A program made the translations under genes and the position numbers. Positions 34,177-44,560 of a stretch of 64,000 bases of DNA are shown piece after piece. The notes below the pieces were generated by a model. It was not told where the DNA came from, ran no database searches, and was given only the letters and a program-made list of their open reading frames with translations. Each line of letters starts with the position of its first letter. Position 1 is the stretch's first letter. The DNA is from Episyrphus balteatus (lineage: Eukaryota; Arthropoda; Insecta; Diptera; Syrphidae): assembly GCF_945859705.1 (NCBI RefSeq), contig NC_079135.1, positions 127,280,551 to 127,344,550 of the forward strand, given 5' to 3'.

Positions 34177-34690
34177 CCCCCGAGTAAAAATTGAAAAAAC
34201 AAATCTTTACCGCCGCACCACCGACGTTTTGAGGAAAATTACGGCGCACCACCACTTCACCAGGTCCGCACCATTTTATTTTGTATGAAAAATTCATACT
34301 TTCAATTAGAAGTCCAACGCTTTAACCACTCGACCACCAAGTCATATTTGTACGAACTGGAAATTTGTTACTTATGTCAAAATAACTTTAAAGACGACTT
34401 AAACATTTGTATGAGTACGAAATAGAATTTTTGAGCATGGTGCAGACGTGTTCCGCGCGCCGCAGCGCTGGTGCACCGAATTTTTCATTCAAAATGAAAT
34501 GGTGTGGACGTGGTGCAGTCGTGTTGCGGGTCGGTGATTTAGAAATCATTGATCATGGTGCGGACGTGGATTAGTGGTTGTTCGGCGCAATAGAAAATTC
34601 TGATAATAGTGCGGACGCTTTACAGCGTATGTGCGGCGGTCAAAAAGTGCTGCGTACGTGGTGCAGCGGTGCACAGTGGTCGATTTTGAG
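34177..34690. mobile_element. diverged copy of the GC-rich MITE family, larger
   Basis: The left end CCCCGAGTAAAAATTGAAAA matches the MITE at 22386. The interior has CCGCCGCACCACCGACG and four repeated blocks such as GGTGCAGACGTG, TGGTGTGGACGTGGTGCAGT, CATGGTGCGGACGTGG and CTGCGTACGTGGTGCAGCGG. The right terminus is missing: homology stops near GTGCAGCGGTGCACAG (34680). A tRNA-like fragment is embedded on the minus strand. Confidence 0.65.
34304..34346 (-). tRNA. tRNA-like 5' half (A box), truncated
   Basis: On the minus strand the sequence reads CTTGGTGGTCGAGTGGTTAA followed by AGCGTTGGACTTCTAATTG. This is a good D arm and anticodon arm with A-box match TGGTCGAGTGG; the loop CTTCTAA would present a UCU anticodon. 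The T arm and B box (GGTTCGAATCC type) are absent: the next bases run into MITE sequence. It is best read as a truncated tRNA or tRNA-derived SINE head, not a working gene. Confidence 0.45.
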
Positions 34691-34740
34691 TCACTAGGTG
34701 GACTTAATTCTTTTATATGTCTTATTGGCTTGGAATATTA

Positions 34741-35480
34741 TTTTTAAAGTGATAACGTCTTACAAATCGATGAACCCTAATCTTCCGTTCTTCCCGTGCC
34801 TGTTAGCAGTTTTTTCATCTTAGCTGCTATATTCATTATCAATGTACAGCTTAAACTATTACACTGGCTTACAATGGTTTTGTTGCCGAAACATAAATAC
34901 ACTTTTCTGAAGGTTTTCGGTGTCCTGAAATCGAATCCGAAGTTAAAAAAAATTAATCAGCTCCCGTTTTTGAAATATTACCGTTAGAAGATGCAAAAAA
35001 ACGTTTTTTTGGGTACTTCGGACCTTATTCTTTTATATAAGGAACATTTTTTGAACATATTTAGTAACGGTTTCTATAAGAACTGTTTTCCATCTTTCAA
35101 TGCCAGTTTAAATCTTTCTGATGTCTTTTTATTGCCCGAGATATGTTTGATGGGAAAAAATATTTCTTTTTCCAAAATTTTTGACCGTTTTCGAGCCCTT
35201 TTAACCGTTTTTTATTTATATCTTTTTCGTTTTGATAGATATATTAATCAAATTAACAGGAAATATATTTGGCTATATTTGTGCATAATTTCAATCTTTT
35301 TCATAGTCACATTTTTGAGATAACGGTAAAATGATGGTCTTTTTTTTGACACGTAATATCTTTTTACATAGAGCATTTGTAAATTTAATTTATTTTAATT
35401 TTGAAAAGAGATAATATAACCTTTCATTTCATATATCACACATAACAGTTCATGCTCTACAAGCTACACAATCTTGAACA
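34741..35480 (-). repeat. dispersed repeat family A, diverged partial copy
   Basis: It starts AAAGTGATAACGTCTTACAA, then ATCGATGAACCC. Much further on it has TGAGATAACGGTAAAATGAT and ATATATCACACATAACAGTT followed by CATGCTCTACAAGCTACACA, which match 30290-30440 and the reverse copy at 24938. The middle (CTTTTCTGAAGGTTTTCGGTG, TTGCCCGAGATATG) recurs inverted at 58670-59110. Confidence 0.55.
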
Positions 35481-36240
35481 ATGTCCTTCCGTAATAAAAA
35501 TGGTCACCTTAAAAAGAGCGAATTGGTACCTGAAAAAGACGAAAAAAATTGTTTGCGGCGGTTTTCGGCACTAAATTTTAGCATCAAATTAAAGGTAATA
35601 ATTCAAACTACAAAATATAGAAAATTCACGATGGCACTCTTCGGCACTTTTTTTTAATCGTCCAAGAAGTAAAAAACAAACATCTGAAAACTATCAAAAA
35701 AATGCCTTACAACATTCAGTTAATAGAAATAGAATTCGACTTTTTTTTTACAAAAACAAATTGAATTTAAAAATGCATACCACTAGCATTTTCTGACATT
35801 TTTTTGTTCAACTCAATTACTCACTTTTATCATAAACTATCACTTTGTAAACACTTGTTAACTCGTGGACGTTAAAATAGAGAGTGAGCAAATCATGAAT
35901 GATTACATTGAGATGCTTTCCATGAATAAAATAACGGCATCAAAAAATTATTTTTGTTGTTTTTTGTTGTTTGAGAATATTTACTTTCGGCCTTACGGTA
36001 TTTTTTATGTTGACAACAACTTTTTTTTCGACTTTTGACCAGCTACGATGTACTGAATCGACCAGTATGCGGTGGTGCGGCGGAACTCCATTTTTAATCG
36101 AGTTTATAGGCCAAAACCCTTGGGAAACTTCTTTGACGACCATTTTCACCCAAACACACTAGTTTAATAAGAATTCTTTAATGTATTTGACTTATCTATT
36201 CCGCGAACCCGTTTTTATCACGAGAATTCTAGGTTCTTCA
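35481..36240. other. AT-rich DNA with a MITE fragment
   Basis: No gene recognised. At 36066-36102, ATGCGGTGGTGCGGCGGAAC followed by TCCATTTTTAATCGAG is a terminal fragment of the GC-rich MITE family at 22386. Confidence 0.5.
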
Positions 36241-36289
36241 GTGACAACAATATAGCCAGTGATGTAATTAATTACATAAGAGTTTACCA

Positions 36290-36605
36290 CTCCCGAAGAA
36301 TTCCAAGACATAATTTACGAGAAGAAATCAGGAGGATCTGATAACCTCTCCAACTTTTTGCCAAAAAACAACCTCATCCAGTGATTATCCTTCTAGTGAT
36401 AGCTGATATATCCTTACCATATGGAAAATTGCCAAAATTGTAGCTTTTCTGAAGAAGAACAACCACAACGATCTGTTGGATACATCGGAGTTGCAAAACA
36501 TCGGAGAAACTTCTTCAACTCTGGCAGCGTAAAACAGCATTGTTCCTGATAAACATTTTGAATTCCGCGGAAAGCACTCAAATTTTCAGCTATTTGGGTG
36601 TGGTT
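36290..36605 (+). pseudogene. decayed reverse transcriptase fragment (non-LTR retrotransposon)
   Basis: Three frames together give the N-terminal RT order seen in jockey/CR1-type LINEs: TPEEFQDIIYEKKSGGSDNL (about 36288-36350), then IWKIAKIVAFLKKNNHNDLL (36417-36478), then NSIVPDKHFEFRGKHSNFQ (about 36533-36590). The last corresponds to the conserved 'IIP-QFGFR-KHST' motif and the middle to 'P-WK-A-V--I-K'. Stop codons (for example TAA after TLAA near 36530) and frame changes show that it is dead. The palm motifs (FADD-type) are not present, so it is truncated. Confidence 0.6.
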
Positions 36606-38430
36606 TTGTGATAAAATTAAGAATTAGAGGAGTAAGTCTGAGTAGTTCTTACCTTGTGATTGTAATTTTTTTTACACCTACATTTTTTATCACTACTGTT
36701 GCCAAAAGAACTATTTTACAATGCACTTAAATTTCAAATTGGCCTTAACAAGCTTGATGTTCTATTCAAAAATTGCATAAAAACGTCTAAAAATAAAACA
36801 TCTAAAACTTGAAAAAAAAAACACTTGAACGAACACGAATTAAAGCATTCTAAAATCTCCAAAATCTAAAAAAAAAAATTTCCTAAAAGGATGGATTTCC
36901 ATACAAAGAATCCTTACACTTACAAAAAAACCCCTTCTTCCTCATATGTGTCCTTGTTCGTTTCTGTAAAAAATTTCATTGTTTTCAACGACCCATTTTC
37001 TTCCATCTTCAAAAAATATAGAAACGAGACACACAAAAGTTCTACTTTTGTGTTTCTATGACAACTTACACCGACGACATGTCCTTAAAATGCTCACATT
37101 GTTGTAGTCGTATTGTAATGTTCTTCTATACATTTTAAGAGTGTCCTGGGTATTTTTTATTTTTATGTAGATTTGTGTATTCCACTTCCACCGTGAGATT
37201 CTACCTACCACGTACTTTTGTTATATTTGTTCATTTTTTAAGCAAATACTCTCAAGTTGTATGATTTTATTGTTTCAATTCGTCCAAGGACATCACTAAA
37301 TACGCATACGTAATAATGTTGTGCTTCTATTCAACACAAACAAAAATTCACAAAAAAACACATCACCAAAGCCAAGTTAATGCCGCCATTGTCACACAGC
37401 GTAGCGTGGTGGTACCTCGACAAAACCCTAGACAGCGAATCTGACAGAATACAATGTGAATGAAAATATACACAAAAAAAAAATACAGAATTGAGGTGAA
37501 TAGAAGATAAAAAAAATTATGCTCATAATAAAAAAGAGAATTTGAAATTCATTGCAAATGTCCTTCCGAGAGTGAGAAAATACTTCATTATAAAATCGGA
37601 TTTCTGTTGCCACTTCTTGCGGCACCTACCTACACAGCCACCCGCATGTTCTTTGCATTTTTGCACACGCGACACAACGCTGACGACACGTTGTGATTGT
37701 GCAACAGGATATATTTTTATATAAAATGGATGCACAGAGAAAAAGAAAAGTGCATTCGAGTGGTGTGTGGCAGCCACATATATCCCCCCAAGGATCTCCC
37801 CAAGAGAAGAGAGAGGCTGTTGCTGCAAAAATATCTAAATATGTACATAAAAAACATATAAGTAGGTAAGTATGTTTTGAGAGATTCACACGTAGAGCTT
37901 CATACAATTTCAACGCATAAATGGTGTCGTCTGCCTTGAATGGCTTCAAAACTGAGTCTCTGTGTGGATATGGTGTGAAAAAGCTCCTTAAAACAAAACA
38001 ACATACAAAAAAAAAACAAATCCTTTTCAAAGTCATTTCACCGCCACCAACCAACGCCACTATGCTATTCAGCGACAGGATATTCTTTTTCTTCCTCAGA
38101 GGATGCTGATGGAAAAAATAAAGAAAAATAACGACGCAAAAAAGAGGTGCAAAGCAAAGCACACGCAAAAAAAAAAAAAAAACAAACAGAAAAAGGGAAA
38201 TTAAACTGCATTTACGACCGAAGGTCCTTAGAATACTTACAAGGAAATTATCTCGTTGCTTGTGTTCTTAAATGTTCATCTAAGGAAATGTGAAAAAAAG
38301 ACATAGTACCGTTGGATGTGAGAAACGGAGCTTTGTAAATTTTTTTTGTTGAATAATTTGGACTTCATAATGTGCTCCGACATAGAAACTATAAACCCAT
38401 GTATTAAATTAAAACATAAAAGATTCATAA
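36606..38430. other. low-copy DNA
   Basis: No repeat partner. Bases 37380-38170 hold overlapping frames on both strands, the longest being 180 codons on the minus strand (37626-38168). That frame is rich in Phe, Cys and Leu and overlaps others in opposite orientation; I recognise no domain. The block has mixed composition and may be intronic or regulatory. Confidence 0.35.
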
Positions 38431-38545
38431 TTTTGGTAAAATTAACTGAAATTTAACTTGTATATTATTTTTTAACCGAAGCGATGGATTTTACTATATT
38501 ATATTACATCGAGGGTCACTGTGGCGTATGTGTAACATTTTTTTT
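38431..38545. repeat. short dispersed repeat, GGTCACTGTGGCGTATGTG
   Basis: AACTGAAATTTAACTTGTAT, then GAGGGTCACTGTGGCGTATG and TGTAACATTTTTTTT. A second copy at 40670-40775 has the same parts in the same order. Inverted fragments occur at 22917 and 47288. Confidence 0.6.
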
Positions 38546-39238
38546 TCATTTTTTTTTTCAAGAAAATTCGTTTTGTTGCATACATTTAAATTTATTGACT
38601 GTGTTAGAAATGAAGGCTTAGCAATCTACTATCCAATAGATTTTTGTATATGCATTTGTAAACATCAAAAATAACGGGCTAAATACAAAAGAGTTAGGGA
38701 TAATTTTTGAAACGCGTGATGGAGAGAAAAAGACTTTAGATTCGGTTACAGTGACCAAGTCAGAATATTTTTTGTGGCAAAAACCTAAATTTGCTGAACC
38801 CTTTTATTAACGTACCTACCTTGTTATATTACCGTTTTCTTCATTTCTCACTCACTCGTGAACGATACAAAGATAATGAAAAGAAAATCTGACAGCGAAG
38901 TATTGAATGATATTTAGTCTAAACTTTATATTTGACTTGAAATTTTTAGCTCAGGTTTGATTTCAGCTTAAAACTTTAAATTCTCAAAATGTTACTTTTT
39001 TTTACCAATTTTGCAATGATCGAAGGATCATAATATTTTTTAAATCAAACAATTTTGTAAAATCAACCTTATTCTGAGTGAAAACTATGGGGGAAATGTG
39101 TTCGAGAAAAAAGCTCTCAATAAAAAAAGCTAATTGAAATTTTGCTCCCTTGTCGCTTTTTTAATAAAATTAGATTTTGGCTGAGATATTGAAAATTTTT
39201 GATAACTATTTTTTTTTAAGCAATGTACCTATATTTTT
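38546..39238. other. AT-rich DNA, unassigned
   Basis: No coding signal or repeat partner recognised. Confidence 0.35.
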
Positions 39239-39965
39239 ACTTGCTCTATAGGACAAGTATTGGTTTCGTATCGAAAAAAAAATTTGAGGTTTTAATCAAA
39301 ACCAACATTACGATGATGGAGAATTCCAAACAAGTGGGTCTCGCAATTCCGTCCGTGCGTCTGTACGTCTGTGCGTCTATGCGGTTGTGCGTCCATCTGT
39401 ACACATTTCCACAGCCTAAACGGGTGGACGGATTTTCTTCAAATTTGGTATAGATGATTTTTATAGAATTCTGAAAGTTGGTTTTTTTTGTTTTCTTATA
39501 TCTCGCTTAGAAAGTGTACCTCCCATACCAATTTTTCAATTTGAACCAAATAACTCGAAAACTAAAAATTTTGATTAAACTTTGCAGACGTAATATTCCA
39601 AGCAATTACAACAAAATTGCATTTTTAGTTTTTCTCAAAAAAGTCAAAAAAGTGTACCTCCCATACAAATTTTTCAAATTGTACCAAATAACTCGAAAAC
39701 GGCTCTAACGATTTTGATTAAACTTTGCAAACGTAATATTCAAAGCAATGGCAATAAAACTGCATTTTTATTTTTTTCAAAAAAGTCAAATAAAAAAGTT
39801 TTTTTTTTTCATTTAACAAAATTTTGCCCTAAATGTCGGCTCTTTCCCAACATCAACAAAATTTCTTTAATTTTATATAGAGGCAGCTCTTAAAATCTAC
39901 AAGTAAACTAACATAAAAGTGTTTTAAACTGCAAGAGCAAGTACGTGTGACCCCAGTCGTGCACT
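39239..39965 (+). repeat. dispersed family C repeat, complete-looking copy
   Basis: The left end ACTTGCTCTATAGGACAAGT and the right-side AGAGCAAGT (39934-39942) are an inverted pair; homology with other copies continues to CCCAGTCGTGCA. It contains ATTACGATGATGGAGAATTC, a degenerate GTCC/GTGC stretch (39346-39400), CACAGCCTAAACGGGTGGAC and two tandem copies of a block with AAAGTGTACCTCCCATAC and AAATAACTCGAAAAC. The 59305 copy is its reverse complement. Confidence 0.75.
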
Positions 39966-40074
39966 TTATTTTTTTAATTTTCATAATGCAGTTTTTTTCC
40001 TCCTGACCCATATTTTTGCGACCCGGCGGCACTGCCTGTTCCAACTGACTTAAAGTAGGTAAAAAAAATCAAAT

Positions 40075-40570
40075 TTTTTTTTTTTAATTTTGTACTCCGA
40101 AAAATCAATTGCTAGACACCTCTAGATTAAACACGCCAAATATGAACTCTTTATATTACTGGGACCTTCCCATGAAAATAGTACACTTCACCAACATATT
40201 TTGTAGAGAAATCTGTTTACTACAAGAATAGCTATGTCTTGCGCGTTTGATTATTACCTATAATTTTTCAATTTGTTACAAAAATCAGAACAAAAATCGA
40301 ATTTTCAAAGATTTTCTCGATTTTCGGACCCCAAATATCTATTAAACGGTGAGATAAACTAAAAAAATGTCAAAAGCTTTTTTAGTAGATTGTTCAATTT
40401 CCTAAAAGAAAATGTTAAGAAGATTGATGTAAAAATGAAAAATTGCGAAGCGGAGGACCTTCCCATTTATATAAAGAGCAAATATTTGGTGTGTTTATTC
40501 TAGAGGTTTCTAGCAATCGATTTTTCGGAGTACAAAATCAAAAACAATTCGATTTTTTTGACCCACGCTT
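40075..40570. mobile_element. shorter copy of the AGGGTGGGTC foldback family
   Basis: TTTTGTACTCCGAAAAATCA, then GCTAGACACCTCTAGA at the left pairs with TCTAGAGGTTTCTAGCAATC and GATTTTTCGGAGTACAAAAT at the right. Inside is the arm sequence GCGAAGCGGAGGACCTTCCC and the GATTTTCTCGATTTTCGGAC block shared with 6760-8947. The left arm is much shorter than the right, so the copy is internally deleted. The right end, GACCCACGCTTCC, is degenerate. Confidence 0.65.
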
Positions 40571-40934
40571 CCTTCACGCTTTGATTGATTGATTACTGAT
40601 GGGCTCCTAGATCCTGTAAGGTGTAAGTTAATGTGTAAAGTTACAACTGCACAACTTTGTAATTTTGACAAGAGTAACTGAAAGTCAACTTGTTCAATAA
40701 TTTAGTCAGCGATGAATTGTTTTTTAATTATTCGCTAAGAGGGTCACTGTGGCGTATGTGAAACTTTTTTTTGAGACATTTTAAAGGTCACTGATGGTTA
40801 TTGTTCTATTCTTGAGCGAATAAATCAGGCAGTGGATCTTTTTGATCCTAAGCTAGAGGGAATTTGCTCGTTTTATCTCTGTTTTGTCTCTTCATATTTC
40901 CTACTGACTGAGTTTTACAACGAAACTGTTAAAT
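40571..40934. other. AT-rich DNA with a short dispersed repeat
   Basis: Bases 40670-40775 are the second copy of the repeat at 38431 (GAGGGTCACTGTGGCGTATG). The rest is unassigned. Confidence 0.45.
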
Positions 40935-41370
40935 GTTTTGGTTGAATTTTCAAATTCATAGGAGTCCTTCCGAGTAAAAGATAGATTCCAAATTTTTCTT
41001 TTCTTCTGGTTGGTGCTGATCTAATCGCAGTTTTAAGGTATAAAGGTTTTTCAACGTTAATTCGAATTGCATTCAGTTTGATTTATTTGCGGATCTCAGC
41101 GATATTGCCAGAGAATACTATGATAGGCGGTATATTACTTTCATATGTTTTTGACGTCTGTGGTTGCGTCTAAGGTTGTTAGATTGGATGTTGTAAATAT
41201 ACTGGCTGGTTTTCATCTATTTTTTGCTTTTTTAGCTCCTTGACCTCCCAATTTTTTAAGACCTTTTTTCCTCGTCATTTCATTTGAATTGAATGTAATG
41301 ACGTCATTGTCTGAATCCTCTAATTCGTCGTAATAGTTTGGGTGGCTTTCTCGACATTACTTAGTCCTTA
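40935..41370 (-). pseudogene. decayed ORF1 (Gag-like) fragment of a non-LTR retrotransposon
   Basis: The minus strand has a 45-codon segment, HPNYYDELEDSDNDVITFNS followed by NEMTRKKGLKKLGGQGAKKA and KNR-stop (about 41360-41228). In another frame comes ESNIPPIIVFSGNIAEIRK-stop, then IKLNAIRINVEKPLYLKTAI and RRKEKFGIYLLLGRTPM (about 41145-40980). The basic segment followed by a 'PPIIV-G' phrase is the layout of jockey/CR1-type ORF1 proteins just before the region that precedes the zinc knuckles. Stops and a frame change make it a pseudogene. The family assignment is from pattern, not search. Confidence 0.45.
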
Positions 41371-43134
41371 CTTAGTTCTCAGAATGGATTTCTCCACTAC
41401 CACCTCATCAGGATTTTTCAAATAGATAAAATATTAAATAAACACACAGCACGTGGATTTATTAATGAAAACAATGACAACAATTAAGACGAACCACTCA
41501 TACTCCTTTAGCGTGGTTTTAATTCAACACCACCACAAAACCACCGACGAGGCTCTTTAATAAGATTTTCACTTTGGAAAGTCAACTTTTCCCGAAGAAG
41601 GACGAGGACCAAAAAATAAAACGTCTAAAGAACAGACTCAACAAGTATACCAACGAGTAATTAGATAAACCACAACCACACTGACACACTCATCGCCTCA
41701 TATAACGTATCCAATTATAATATCAAAAGACGGAACCACCATATACGACATATATACAGAGTGTGTCACATACCACGAAGGACATTTCCCTTTCCTTTTT
41801 CTTCCTTCTCTCTTTGGAGATGAGAGAAAATGTTTGACGATGACAGTAAAGTCCTCGTTGTTGGTCGGTTGTCAGCATCAGCGACCGCAAAGCACTCCTC
41901 AAGGACGAAGACGAAAACATTAAGTCGCACTCACCAAAAACCGCCACACATATTGAAGGATGACAATCTTCCTTTCGTATATAGCTATAAAAGTGAAAAA
42001 GATACATTTTCCATGATAAGATACGGAAGTAAATTACAGAGTATAAGATGTTTACATATGGGTGCCGTCATCGTCGTAGTCGCCGTCAATGCCGCTAGCT
42101 AAAAATGGTCGAATAAATTGTTCAAGAGGATACTCTTGCTCATCCTGTTGTTGTCAGTTTTTGCAAAGAAAGTCCTTCCATAGAAAAGTACTCTCAATGG
42201 CTAAGTTTTCTTCTATGGTTAATGAAATTTGTCCCGTCCTGCCTGCCAGGACATTTGTTTTATCTCTTTTCCAAGGGCAAACTAATTAATTTTTCTAATA
42301 AACTTTGGCCACTTCGACGACCCAAGACAAATGACTTCCCATCAAGAAAGTGACCGAACTCAAACCCTGTTGTGTCTGTCCTTTATTCTCTGGTCCTATA
42401 GATCGTTATATTCTTTTTTTTTTGTTTTTCTTTGGTATTGAACTAACAACGACGTGCCTAATATTTTTTCTAAAAATCGATTTTTTTCCTCCCTTCATTT
42501 GTTTGTCTATGGCATTCTTAGCTTAGAAAGTACTCATTAAGGCACAAAAGGACGAACGCCCATTCACATCTCTGACTACTCTACCACATACCACAATCTG
42601 ATTATTGTTCTTAGTCTTTTCGTTGTCAGATTAGATATGCTGTCCTTAGACCGAAGTTATACACATACGAGTCGTATTCTCGGTTGAGTGTTTTTGTTGT
42701 TTATGTGTTTGTTTGTTATCCAAATACAAAAGCATTAATTTATGCTCGTTTATAACAACATATGAATTCGGATGGTGTGTTTTTGCAAGGATCTGCTTTA
42801 ATTTGTCATCATAAAAAGCAAAAAAAAAAAAGAGAGACTTTATTAAGAACTTCGCATATAACTAAAAATTTCTTCACATAGTCTTGTTTTAATATGGCAC
42901 AGAGAAGACAATGCTAAAGCCCATTAAATGGAACAAATTGTTCGAAACGAATTAAATTGTATTGAGGAAAGTGAAAAAAGCATTTTTTTTTATTTTTTTT
43001 AGTTTGCATACAAAAAAGTATTGTTTCAATGAGTAGCGGAAAAACTGATTTTTCAGGACTTTTTTTAAAGCAGAAATTCTATTTTTAATTTATGTTTTCA
43101 CTTTTTTAAGGAAAATTATAGGTTCTTATTAAAA
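41371..43134. other. low-copy DNA
   Basis: No repeat partner. Bases 41420-42310 are of mixed composition with overlapping small frames on both strands, none recognisable. Bases 42400-43130 are more AT-rich. Probably intergenic or intronic. Confidence 0.35.
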
Positions 43135-43650
43135 ATGTGCACGGCTTACGTGCAACCACGTAATTGCTCTTATATGTTAAGAGTTGCTTGGAATAATTTA
43201 GCTTTTTTAAAATTTATAAAACATAAAAGATAATATAAAATTTGGCTGGAAGTTCAAAAACATCTCATTTGGTTGGGAAATATGACATTTAATTTCTTGT
43301 ATAACAAAGGATTCTTAGAATTTTTTTTTTTTGAAAATCGTTTGAGCTGTTTTTTTTTGAAAAATATTTTTTTTTATATACCCAAAGATTTTCAAAAATT
43401 TTGCAATAAAATAATTTGGTAAGTCATTCAAAAGAAAATATAATTTCACAAATTAAAACAAAGTTTCAATGAAATTCATCTTTTTTCAAAAATTGATTTT
43501 TCAAAAATTTTTTTTTTTTTAACTTTTTCTTAAAATCCAAAAATATATTTCTTTTTAATTGAGGATATTGAGGCTACAATAAGGTTTTTGTAAAAAAAAA
43601 ATTCGTTGAAATCGGTTAACTCATTTTTGAGAAAGTCTGAAATCAAGAAA
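43135..43650 (-). repeat. old reverse copy of family C, 3' half
   Basis: The order is the reverse of 20440-21100. It starts TGTGCACGGCTTACGTGCAA, then TTGCTCTTATATGTTAAGAG, compared with the complement of AGAGCAAGT...CGACTGGGTCGCACG. It continues with TTCTTGTATAACAAAGGATT, GAAAATCGTTTGAGCTGTTT and TTCGTTGAAATCGGTTAACT. Strongly diverged. Confidence 0.5.
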
Positions 43651-44004
43651 ACGATTCTCATCAATTCTCCACTCCCCAAAAAACCAGTGTTTTGTCTAGG
43701 TCTGTGAATTCCAGAACATCAATTTTTGTATAGCCCCTTAGGAATGTTGCCACGTTCACCACATTTGATTTTGATGATCCAGCAATTTGACTCATACATT
43801 ATTCACATTAAAACTGGGCGGTGATGTCATGAAGTCGTTTTGCGATAAAAATGACGATTGCACGATTGCATTGGTTACACCTATCAGTAAATTATTACTC
43901 ACAAAGCCACAGCACTTATGTGAGGTTCGTAGAAGAACCAAATAGCTTCGTCATCTACTGTCAAAAAACGTATGTGTACCGATCCTTGGGATGATTTCTT
44001 GTTT

Positions 44005-44560
44005 CGATTTATTTTTGTGTAATTTTTTGTCAGCTCAAAGTCTTTCTCTTTCGGCCTCAATAAAACTCTTTTCAAAAATAGCGCCCAATAGAAGATCAGA
44101 ATAGAATTTGGGTTGTCATGTTTTCTGGTCTTTTTGATTGCACTCTCCGATTTGATCTTATCGGCTTTAATAAAACTTCTTAGTAAAATGGCGCCCAACA
44201 AAAGATCAAAACAAAATTGGGCCACCTAATATTGTTCCAATCTTGTTTATTTCATATTTTGGTTACTTACTGAAGGTGCCACTAATTATCCAATTTGAAT
44301 CTTAGCCTCAATATTAATGTCTTCAGAAGCTAGAATTGTAAAAATGGCGCCCAACAGAAAATAAGAACAGAACTGTGGTACTAAATACTGTTGAAATCCT
44401 GTTTTTTTTTTTTCCTCTTATTTTCTAATTTGAAGTGGTTATTACTTTCCGAGTTAGATCTCGGCCTCAATAAACATTCTTGGCACATAGAATTGTGAAA
44501 ATGTTCTTAGAGTGTTTTTCGGTCCCTATTAGCATAAAGTTCCAGGTTGGCTTAAAACAA
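44005..44560. repeat. degenerate ~110-155 bp tandem repeat with GGCGCCCAACA motif
   Basis: Four phased units are seen. CGGCCTCAATAAAACTC-type phrases lie at about 44053, 44161, 44305 and 44462. Each of the first three is followed by AAATGGCGCCCAACAGAA-type sequence at 44085, 44196 and 44344, then GATCAGAACAGAA and a TTGTT(C/G)(C/A)AATC phrase. Unit length varies (108, 144, 157 bp). The 108-codon reverse frame across it is a by-product of the repeat. Confidence 0.65.

Noticed and set aside
37626..38168. 180-codon reverse frame
   Set aside because: Rich in Phe, Cys and Leu, overlaps several frames in both orientations and shows no organised membrane-protein pattern or known motif.
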